DNA from: Pachyseris speciosa | Lineage: Eukaryota > Cnidaria > Anthozoa > Scleractinia > Pachyseridae | Length of the DNA stretch: 64,000 nucleotides | Reading direction: 5' to 3' | Assembly: GCA_016490735.1 (NCBI GenBank) | Contig: JAEMWC010001003.1 | Coordinates: 78,501 to 142,500 of the forward strand | Part shown: one piece after another, positions 8,579 through 16,116 of the stretch | Numbering within the stretch: the first letter of the stretch is position 1 | How the letters are laid out: the number at the start of each line of letters is the position of its first letter | Notes under the pieces: model-generated | Databases searched by the model: none | What the model saw: only the letters and a program-made list of their open reading frames with translations | What the model was told of the DNA's origin: nothing | Position numbers and translations under genes: made by a program

Positions 8579-9580
8579 ATGGGAGTTTTTAATTCTCCAC
8601 AAAATCAAGATAATACAAGAACTGGTGAAAGAGGCCCAAAAGGTGATAGAGGTGATAGAGGTGATAAAGGAATTGGTTTTACATTAACACAAGATGGTCA
8701 CTATGATCTTGGAAACAAACATTTGACTAATGTAAAAGCAGGCAATGATTCTGATCATGTTGTCGTCAAATCACAAGTTTCTGACATTGTTAGAGATAGT
8801 TTTTTGGATTTGTGGGTTTCTGAATTCATCAGATTATACTCAAAATGTACTTATCAAATCGACAGAGCGAATAATAATTTTTTAGATATGAATGCAAACA
8901 GAAAAGTTGAAACATTATACGATCTATCAAATGAAGAAAATGATGCAACTCAATAAACTTTAAACATAAGACCCACTGTTTGTACCAAAGCTAATAAACA
9001 TAATGGTCGTTATTATTTAGACTTTAATGGATCACAGAGAATGATAAGTCAAATCAATTTAAATAATGATGTTGTTAATATCTTCATTGTTTATAAATTA
9101 AATTCAAATACAGGTGGAAATCCATGGAAAAATGGGCTTTTTGGTCATGATAATGGAGGTTATGATAAGTTTGTCAGCTATTACAATGGTTCAAATTTAG
9201 CTATAAGTGGTGTTGATCAATCAAATTGTGTATATTTCGGTCCAGCAGCATCTATACAAAGTTTCAGAAAAATAGCAGATTATTCAGTAAATGATTTGGG
9301 TCAATTAAATGTTTGGCATTGTTTATCTGTTCATTGGGATAATTTATCTTCTCCAAATACAGAAAAAAGCAAAATCTATTGGAACAAAAAACATATGGCA
9401 GATTTTACAGCGGCTAACAGAACTGGTAGCACACAAATGACTTTCGGTGATTTGAATCCAAGCTCTATCGCACCTCTTGACGGTAGTGTTATTTTTTTCT
9501 GTGTGTACTTGGATTTCATGTTAGATGAAAAAACAATTTTGGATCATCATCAAATTTTAATACAACGATATAATATATGA
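8579..9580 (+). pseudogene. Short collagen-stalked fibre with lectin-like head; internal TAA
   Basis: The protein starts MGVFNSPQNQD, nearly identical to the long fibre, then has a short Gly-X-Y stretch (GERGPKGDRGDRGDKG) and one fibre repeat (LTQDGHYDLGNKHLTNV). The frame meets TAA at 8954-8956 and continues in the same frame to 9580 without another stop. The part after the stop contains NGRYYLDFNGSQRM, VVNIFIVYKLNS, NGLFGHDNGGYDKFV, GSTQMTFGDLNPSSIAPLDG and a final helix. This pattern resembles concanavalin/LamG-type beta-sandwich heads. A single nonsense change has split a roughly 333-residue fibre; readthrough or an assembly error are alternatives. It overlaps the next gene by 4 nt (ATGA at 9577). 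Confidence 0.65.
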
Positions 9581-9999
9581 TAGAAGAAGCAATCAAATAT
9601 GTTGAATTCTTTTTTGATGAAACAAAACAACAATTTATTCAAGTCGATGATGCAATTTTAAAATCAGCTTTGGTATACCAATATCTGTATCACAAGCATT
9701 TTAATGTAAAAATTTCGATAAGCAATATTTTACACACTCACAGGGATATTGGACTTATTGGCCCAGGTAGTGGGTGCTTGACACATTTCTTGGAACATAC
9801 ACTTGGATGGATTGATGCATTACAAACACATGGTATACTTCATGATGCGTATGGAAGATTTTATAACAGTTATTCATTAGACCGTGGATATTGTTATGCC
9901 ATACCTAACTACCTTACACCAAAGCGAAGAAAAAGATCTCCATTATGTGGTCAGATCTCTGGAATACTTTATTGCATATTCAAGAGAATCATTATGTAA
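9577..9999 (+). CDS. Unknown viral protein (140 aa), translationally coupled to fibre
   Basis: The ATG at 9577 overlaps the fibre stop as ATGA, suggesting coupled expression. The 140 residues contain FFDETKQQFIQVDDAILKS, GLIGPGSGCLTHFLEH and DALQTHGILHDAYGRFY, and end in a very basic TPKRRKRSP tail with a short hydrophobic end. Several His and aromatic residues cluster in the middle (HTHRDIG, THFLEHT). I recognise no family. The position between the fibre and the two-helix membrane protein suggests a virion or egress role, but this is only context. The last about 25 residues are open in a second frame too, so a late frameshift cannot be excluded. Confidence 0.5.
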   Translation: MIEEAIKYVEFFFDETKQQFIQVDDAILKSALVYQYLYHKHFNVKISISNILHTHRDIGLIGPGSGCLTHFLEHTLGWIDALQTHGILHDAYGRFYNSYSLDRGYCYAIPNYLTPKRRKRSPLCGQISGILYCIFKRIIM

Positions 10000-10008
10000 A
10001 AGATATAT

Positions 10009-10494
10009 ATGAAAGAGCGAAAAAGCATATTCAGCTGGAACCATATTTCAGGTGAATTAACAGAAGATCAGGTAAATGAATTAAAATCCTATTACCGAAC
10101 ATATCACAGAAAGTGTTGGGCTCATAAACAGGCTGTTAAACGGTTCAAAAAATGGAAATTACTGGGGAATTCCTTGTCCATCATCTTTGCAACTGGGGGT
10201 CTCGCCACAAGTGTGGCAACAGGTGGTGTTAGTTTGGTAGCCATCAGTACAGCAGCACTTTTGATACAAGGGTGGATGAAGCATAAAAACCTAGATTTGA
10301 AAATCCAAAATTGCACATATGCTTATCAAAGCTATCAACATCTACTCAATTCAATAAAAGACAAGTTGAGAAGTGGTGATTTTGATGCTTCAAGTATACA
10401 AATCTCAATGAATAATATCGATGATTATGTGACTGACAATAGTCCAATTATTGATAAGTACCTACAGAAATATGATGAAAAATTCACTGCTTGA
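10009..10494 (+). CDS. Two-helix membrane protein, SLATT-like layout (161 aa)
   Basis: An intact 161-residue frame lies 9 nt after the previous stop. The N-terminal about 50 residues are helical and basic (YYRTYHRKCWAHKQAVKRFKKWK). Two adjoining hydrophobic helices follow (LLGNSLSIIFATGGLATSVA and GGVSLVAISTAALLIQGW, about residues 53-92), with a Gly-Gly turn, and then an amphipathic region (CTYAYQSYQHLLNSIKDKL) and an acidic end. This helix-hairpin-helix order resembles SLATT-type two-TM pore effectors. That likeness is my inference, not a family hit. As a viral protein it could be a viroporin, a lysis factor or a membrane component. Its end overlaps the 3' end of the convergent gene by 11 nt (10484-10494). 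Confidence 0.5.
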   Translation: MKERKSIFSWNHISGELTEDQVNELKSYYRTYHRKCWAHKQAVKRFKKWKLLGNSLSIIFATGGLATSVATGGVSLVAISTAALLIQGWMKHKNLDLKIQNCTYAYQSYQHLLNSIKDKLRSGDFDASSIQISMNNIDDYVTDNSPIIDKYLQKYDEKFTA

Positions 10495-11047
10495 TAATAC
10501 GAATAATCTTATCAAATCTCAACAATAGAATCTCAACCCAATATTGATCATAAAATCCAAGCGTCTTTTTTGATCTAGTAACTTTTATTTCATCAAATGG
10601 AAGATCAAGCATTAAAAATATTTGCTTAAGCATAAATTTAGTGCTAATCATTCTTTTACGATTCTTATTCACCAAAGGAAGGACAGTGTCTATCTCTTCG
10701 AATATTTTCAATATTTTACCCTTATCTTTTACAGAAATTTGAAATCTATTCTTGCGACATATACCATTTATCACATTTTCAATATGGTACTTCCGGTGAT
10801 ATACAGATTTTCGCTTTATTTTATACATATTATTATGAAAGTCAACGTACTCCTTACAATAGTCATAGCCGTGGACTGAACCACAATTTAGACAAACATT
10901 TTCACCATCATCATTAAACATTTTCTGTTTATCACAGCAAGCTGCTTTCACACTTTTAACAACTTTGACCAATAGCTGATCACAAAAAGGACATGTCAAC
11001 TCCCCCATATTCTTCAATTCATTGTGGATTACTAAATTACAACTCAT
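10484..11047 (-). CDS. Zinc-binding VLTF3-like late transcription factor (187 aa)
   Basis: An intact 187-residue frame starts at the ATG at 11047. The first about 60 residues hold a zinc-ribbon-like set: CPFC, then a CC pair, then CLNCG. A block YHRKYHIENVI (about 83-93) and a helical C-terminus follow (KILKIFEEIDTVLPLVNKNRKRMISTKF, IFLMLDLP, TLGFYDQYWVEILLLRF). The order zinc ribbon, Y-x-R-x2-H/Y-x5-I block, then LP-x-V and a helix repeat matches the poxvirus VLTF3-like family found across large DNA viruses. Assigned by pattern only. If right, this element brings its own late-gene regulator, which fits the shared TCTAA motif before the capsid and fibre genes. It is transcribed toward the capsid block, with TCTCA 18 nt before the start. 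Confidence 0.5.
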   Translation of the reverse strand: MSCNLVIHNELKNMGELTCPFCDQLLVKVVKSVKAACCDKQKMFNDDGENVCLNCGSVHGYDYCKEYVDFHNNMYKIKRKSVYHRKYHIENVINGICRKNRFQISVKDKGKILKIFEEIDTVLPLVNKNRKRMISTKFMLKQIFLMLDLPFDEIKVTRSKKTLGFYDQYWVEILLLRFDKIIRIIKQ

Positions 11048-11136
11048 CTATATTATTATATGAGATATTATTTCTTTATGTAACTAACACATGACGTCAC
11101 GTGAGAAATAATAGCTATAGGCGATGACTCATTTCC

Positions 11137-11432
11137 TGTTTTTCCGAGAATGTCACGCTTGGTGATTTTTCCGAGAATGTCACGCATTTTAATAAACTAT
11201 AGATTCCAAAATCCGAGATCATTTTGCTAAAACACCCCCCTAAATTAATTTTTGATCTGGTACCCCCAAGTACTGTTTTTCCGAGAATGTCACGCTTGGT
11301 GATTCTTCCGAGAAAGTCACGCATTTTAATACGAGATCAAAAATAAAATAACTATAGTTTTTCCAAAATACGAGATCATTTTGCTAAAACACCCCCCTAA
11401 ATTAATTTTTGATCTGGTACCCCCAAACACTA
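11137..11432. repeat. Two-unit tandem repeat at the element's right edge
   Basis: Unit 1 (about 11137-11274) and unit 2 (about 11275-11432, with an extra about 18 bases) share TTTTTCCGAGAATGTCACGC, a second CCGAGAA-GTCACGC copy, GAGATCATTTTGCTAAAACA, a C-run (ACCCCCCTAAATTAA) and GATCTGGTACCCCCAA. TTCCGAGAA(T/A)GTCACGC thus occurs four times at about 11140, 11168, 11278 and 11306. It lies beyond the last viral gene and may be a terminal or control region, or part of a host repeat into which the virus inserted. Confidence 0.7.
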
Positions 11433-12349
11433 TACTACTTACCTTGTTTGAAAAAGCCAACCAGACAAGGCATTGTAGACGGTCACCCATGCAAAATGAT
11501 AATAACGGCCAACAGGGCCTAAAAATAACTCCAGTGACAGTTGGCCAGCCTTTTATCAACTTATCGTACCCTGTTTGTAATACTACACTGATTGGTTACA
11601 TTCGCATTTCCATTTTGGAATGCCCTTCTTGACTCTTTGCAGCACGCTTTCGCTGCGCTACACAGGCCGATTGGTGAACGCGTTGCTTCGATCAACGCAC
11701 TATTCACAGTACAACAAGAAAAACAAAAGCACATAAATAAACCACAAGAACAAGCATTCAATATGAACCTTGATTAGAACGAACCTTATCACCAACACTA
11801 CGGACAATGCAAAACATTTCGATCATTTCAACAATGGTTCACGAAGGACTATCATATCAATTTGTTCATCATAATTTTCTAATTTGTAAACATGCCTGAA
11901 ACAACATTTCAAAAAACTAATTTCGGTTGGCATGTTTTGGAGAATCTTTAAAAATAACAAAGTTAAGCTCAATAAAACAGTCTACTGCACATGAAAACTT
12001 TCCTGGATAGGCTAAACAATAACTAACCTTATCACCAACACTATTTTTATAGTGAGTAGTATCGTGTGTCAAATTGCTTAAAAGGGGGCTTGCTTATTAG
12101 ACAAAGCACTTGGCAAGCTGGCCAAGTGAAGACATTGGTTCGACTTTTTGGCTAGCTGGCTGAGTAAACACACAAGTTCGATTGAGAAAGCGTTCGGAAC
12201 TCTGTAAGCACACGGGTTTGAATGCCGAACTAGTTGCAGCACGCTTCCGAAAAACACTTTATTCAACCATTCACAGCACTGAACACGAAAAACAAAAGGA
12301 AATAAATGACAAGAACAAGCATTCAGCAATGTCAGTAGGATCTTACCTT
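11433..12349. other. Non-coding flank with diverged direct repeats
   Basis: There is no gene. Two diverged copies of one segment are visible: 11640-11765 and 12236-12332. Both run GCAGCACGCTT, then an ACTATTCACAG or CCATTCACAGC word, then CA-rich AACAAAAG, AAATAAA, CAAGAACAAGCATTCA. AACCTTATCACCAACACTA also recurs near 11782 and 12022. This is most likely decayed repeat DNA. Confidence 0.5.
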
Positions 12350-12370
12350 CGAAAATTTGGTTTATCAACG

Positions 12371-12401
<31 letters not shown>

Positions 12402-12429
12402 GGATTCGATTAGCTAGCTAATCGAATCC

Positions 12430-12460
<31 letters not shown>

Positions 12461-12481
12461 CGTTGATAAACCAAATTTTCG
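12350..12481. repeat. Perfect 132-bp palindrome
   Basis: Bases 12350-12415 are the exact reverse complement of 12416-12481, centred in TAGCTAGCTA with no spacer. Each arm reads CGAAAATTTGGTTTATCAAC ... GTACAGGGATTCGATTAGCT. The right flank continues with sequence lacking a left counterpart. Perfect long palindromes are unstable, so this is a recent inversion duplication, a transposon terminus joined head to head, or an assembly artefact. Confidence 0.9.
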
Positions 12482-12492
12482 TGTCTCACTTC

Positions 12493-12538
<46 letters not shown>

Positions 12539-12812
12539 TTCATTGGATCTTACCTTCGTTCGCCAGTGAAGTTATTTTACTTATGTCGGAATACTTCACC
12601 CTTTAACGTCTAGCAGGCGCTAGAAAGGGGAAGAGGAGGGGGAATTTCGCTTTCCCTGTCCCTTTCAAGCGGCTGCCACGCAGACTACGTAATGTCACGT
12701 CAGAGCCCATGAAGGCTTGAAAGTGTGACGTAAACTTTGGTTGCTAACGGCTACCGCCAATGCAAAACATTTCAAACACTTCAAAAATGTTTAAAAAAAA
12801 ACGTGCCGCCGA
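12482..12812. other. Non-coding spacer
   Basis: No gene seen. The sequence just after the palindrome (CACAGTTTCTTTAGAAACT) contains a short hairpin and could belong to the same repeat family as the palindrome arms. Confidence 0.5.
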
Positions 12813-13019
12813 ATAGACCTTTTTTAGCTTGTCGATTTTGTTTTCCCATTGTAGACCATGTGATCTTCCCAAGGGGGTTTGCCTTTTGTCTTTTCATAAA
12901 TTATGCGTACATATATATGCACGTGAATATGGCGAAATTTCAAAGAAACAGTTCTCTAGGGTAAAATCACATGGTCTACATTAGGAAAACAAAATCTACA
13001 AGCTAAAAAAGTCTATTTA
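12813..13019. mobile_element. MITE with about 50-bp inverted ends (207 bp)
   Basis: The left end, AATAGACCTTTTTTAGCTTG running to GTAGACCATGTGAT, is mirrored by ATCACATGGTCTAC running to CAAGCTAAAAAAGTCTATTT at the right, with a few mismatches. The middle is AT-rich without a coding frame. This is a non-autonomous DNA transposon. Confidence 0.7.
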
Positions 13020-15087
13020 AGACGTGGTCTGCCCCACAGGCATACCACGTAATAACGTTCAACCCCAAATGTAATAATATTATCAGAGTACCAGAAAAAC
13101 CTTCAAACAGTTGCATGCTTTTCAAGTCGTTTTCCCTCCGATCTTTTTTAGAAGCAAAAAGTATTTTCTCTTACAAGGTACACCACGTGTTATCGGTACG
13201 TGTATTCCCTATCCTGTTCCTTTTGAAAGAGAGGTATATCTTCCCACGTCTACAATTGGTTAAGCAATATATTTCTTTATAATATAAAGAAAAAGAGATT
13301 TTAGAGAAGGTTATATAATTATATTCCTTTGTCAAAGAAGGATAGGGAAAAAAAACATGTTCTGTATACTGATCTTTGTTTTCACATGATCACAAGAAGG
13401 GTTATCCTTCTTTGTCAAAGAAATAACCGTCTCTAATTTCTCTGAAAACTGAGCTATTTTTTTCTCAATTGAGCGCGCGGAATGGCGTCACTGATCGGAC
13501 ATGCTACGTCAACACTGTCTTGTTGTACAACATTTCGGGCGGCTAAAATCGTTCAGCTAAAACAAGCAGCACCTAGAATTCGTCTCTTCAGTTCTTTCTG
13601 GATTGTGTATTAAAAATGCTAGATTTGAAATAATTTCGAAGCTACACACGCGTCGTCTGTGTGCCTTATATAACAAACGAATTTACAATATCACCGCATT
13701 ACTGCAATAGTCATTCTCTTCTTTGTATCGTTTGTGATAACAAGTTTCACCTGGAAAACTAATTGCTAAACCTCGCGGTGGAAAAGCACCCGTTGGTTCA
13801 GTGTGCAGAGGTGTCGATATTTGTTACAGAAGGTTAGTTTTCAGACGAGAAGAGCACACAGTTTTCTTGTTTCCAAAGTACAGTCCGCAACCTGAAGTTA
13901 AGGTCGCTAAAGACTGGTTTACAAAGCAATCCTATTTAAGGGTATACGATAGGACGCAACGTACAATTACCTCACAACCAGAAAAGCTTAATTAATTTCG
14001 AAACGTATAAAAATTAAGCATTTCTGAATCTCTATTGGATATAACGGAAATCCACGCTTTACAAAATTAATGACCTGATCTTCAAGCGGGCTTAACAGGT
14101 TGATAACAGTTTAACAAAAAGCTTGAGCAGGTTATCGTTACCCTTTAGCGCTAACAAGTTGGGGTCCCCAGTCAGTAATATTACAATAAGTACTATTGAA
14201 CTTCCATTGTTTTACGGAGTGGTTGCCCATCTCGAATTGTAATTTGGAAGTGTTTGTTTTTCAGGAGAGGGGAAAACCGGGGTACCCGGAGAGAAACCTC
14301 TCCGAGCAGAGAAGAGAAGCTGACTTTTCTCGCTTCGATGTTTACTAGTTGCAGCTGATGTACAGTGCTTGGCCCCTTTTTCCTCCACACCTAACTGATT
14401 TGCGGCTAAAGAAACCCCACCGAGACCATGGCAAACGGCGAACTCGATGTTATTATTTAAGCACTCTCAGAATTAAAATAAACGGGTTGCTGAGCGACTA
14501 ATTTTTTTAGAGGAAGGAAGCCCACTTTAATTTTGTTTTTATCGTGACTGAAAGAGACAATTAAAATTAACAGTATTTTGGTTTCTAAGGAATTTGCCTC
14601 TGCACTAAATAAATAAAAGAGGTTATTATAAATCATCGCCGTTTTCAACAAAATTGGGTTCGCTTATTTTGAAGTTAGTTTTCCTTTTTGTCAGAGGACT
14701 GTCATCATCTGATTCCGCTGGAACGACAATCACTGAAGGATCGAGAATTAAATTATTTTAAAATCACCAGATGAGTTGATATGACTACACGTTTGATCAC
14801 AGAGGGGATTTTGTGTAAACAATCTGCTTTGGTGCTAGCGAAAGACAGCTGATGACAGATGGATATAAAGACTGAATATATTTGATTCAGTAGGGTAAAA
14901 TCTGTAACATTTTTATGTTTGCATATACTTGAATGCGAGCTATTAACTTTCCCTTAATCTTCAGGCATTGTTCATTTTCAGGCGCTTTTAAGCTACAAAT
15001 TGACTGACATGGTTGGAAGGATTCAATTATTAATGAATGGCCCTGCTTTAATGGACAAAGAAACGTGATAACAGTTGACGTGTGGTC
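13020..15087. other. Non-coding upstream region of the TMEM121-like gene
   Basis: No convincing exon is seen on either strand. A local hairpin pair of TTCTTTGTCAAAGAA-type words occurs near 13330-13430. A possible TATA box (TATAAA, 14864-14869) lies about 220 nt before the start codon. Confidence 0.4.
14864..14869 (+). promoter_or_regulatory. Possible TATA box
   Basis: TATAAA in GGATATAAAGACTG sits upstream of the start codon at 15088. Position and match are the only support. Confidence 0.3.
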
Positions 15088-16116
15088 ATGGCGAGGAACA
15101 CGGCGATTTATCGTCGGGGTTTTGCTCGCGTATTGGCGGTAACCTTGCTCGTTTTTCAAGGAACAATGCTAGACTATTACTTAATTATCGACGAGAGTTC
15201 TTCTTTGTGGTATATGTGGATCATAACGGATGCTATCGTGTTGTTTGCTTGGGTCTTTACAATGTGGATGTCACACCGTAAATCACAAAGCGTGAACGCT
15301 ATGGCTAAAGATGAAATCAAGTTTGCTTACATCGCCTGGATTGTGTACGCTGTCCATTTAGTGCCCCAAGTAGCCACTTTATTCAAGCGAAAAGCCACCG
15401 TTTTTCATAACGAGAGCCTTGTCTTTGGACCAAATACGCTGAAAATGAATTTGTGTATCACGCCAATGTTGTTTTTATTTCTGATATACGCGCACCACGA
15501 TGCAAGATCGCACTCACGACGAAAATATTATTTGGAAAAGATGACGGCAGCAGTGACTCTTGATTTGTTCGACAGCGTAGAAATGCTGGAATATCTCTTT
15601 GACGATAAGAACATCCCAATCAAGATACAAAACGCTATTCTAGCATTTTCCTGTATGAATATTTTTCTTCCAACTTTTGCTTTGTTTGAGCTGAAATACA
15701 ACAAGTTTCACGACAGCGGAGAAGTTTCGCCGGTGTCGTTCAAGTTTATTTACATTTGCAGTTTCATGTTTTTCGTTAACGTTCCCTTCTTGGTTTTAAG
15801 GCTTATACTTTGGCACGGATATCACTTAGACATCTCGGTGTTACTGGCAAAAAATGCCCTGGCAATCGTTATGGGAATTATTGAGATCTTTGAGTTCTTT
15901 GGTGAGCAAAGGCCAAGACGGTGTAAAACCTGCACAAAGAGCTTTGCGAAAGAATTTTTCAAAGCACACCGCGAGGCCTGCTCAACGGATGGAAACTTGA
16001 AACTGATGGCGCGTGAAAAAAGAGGCGAGGACGAAAAGCTGGTAAATCACTCTCCCGAGCCTTGCAGCTATACGCACGAATATTTCTCCAAAACCTCAAA
16101 GGAGTCCGATGTTTGA
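15088..16116 (+). CDS. TMEM121: TMEM121-family multi-pass membrane protein (342 aa), intronless
   Basis: The start is the ATG at 15088 (GTCATGGCG context); a GTG two codons earlier is ignored. Five to six hydrophobic segments are visible: about residues 13-30, 39-58, 79-96, 125-140, 185-205, 225-245 and 255-275. Family-like blocks are AVTLDLFDSVEMLEYLF (about 152-168), AFSCMNIFLPTFALFEL (about 184-200) and LLAKNALAIVMGIIEIFEFF (about 257-276). These correspond in order and spacing to the conserved second half of TMEM121/CECR6 proteins. The hydrophilic C-terminal about 65 residues contain a Cys/His cluster (CKTCTKSF, HREAC) not typical of the family. The function of the family is poorly known. 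The single open frame fits an intronless gene. A possible poly(A) signal AATAAA lies at 16727-16732. Confidence 0.72.
   Translation: MARNTAIYRRGFARVLAVTLLVFQGTMLDYYLIIDESSSLWYMWIITDAIVLFAWVFTMWMSHRKSQSVNAMAKDEIKFAYIAWIVYAVHLVPQVATLFKRKATVFHNESLVFGPNTLKMNLCITPMLFLFLIYAHHDARSHSRRKYYLEKMTAAVTLDLFDSVEMLEYLFDDKNIPIKIQNAILAFSCMNIFLPTFALFELKYNKFHDSGEVSPVSFKFIYICSFMFFVNVPFLVLRLILWHGYHLDISVLLAKNALAIVMGIIEIFEFFGEQRPRRCKTCTKSFAKEFFKAHREACSTDGNLKLMAREKRGEDEKLVNHSPEPCSYTHEYFSKTSKESDV

Larger units (their letters stand above)
1..11432. mobile_element. Endogenous Polinton-like/adintovirus-type DNA virus, right part
   Basis: Seen: about a dozen tightly packed genes on both strands with gaps of tens of bases. 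They include a capsid-type protein, a penton-like protein, a packaging ATPase with Walker motifs, two collagen-stalked fibres and small basic proteins, and most have no introns. Six share a TCTAA motif 16-17 nt before the ATG. Known: this morphogenesis module (capsid, penton, ATPase, core protein) defines Polintons, adintoviruses and Polinton-like viruses. Inferred: an integrated copy, since it is followed by host-type DNA with spliced genes. Several genes carry frameshifts or stops, so it is not intact. The left end, with any polymerase, integrase or protease, is outside the window. The right end is placed at the tandem repeat near 11.43 kb, without proof from terminal inverted repeats. Confidence 0.8.

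Noticed and set aside
11137..11432. CRISPR-like array
   Set aside because: Only two long units with no regular spacers, in eukaryotic context.
13801..13995. Short plus-strand frame upstream of the TMEM121-like gene
   Set aside because: No ATG context, domain or splice evidence.
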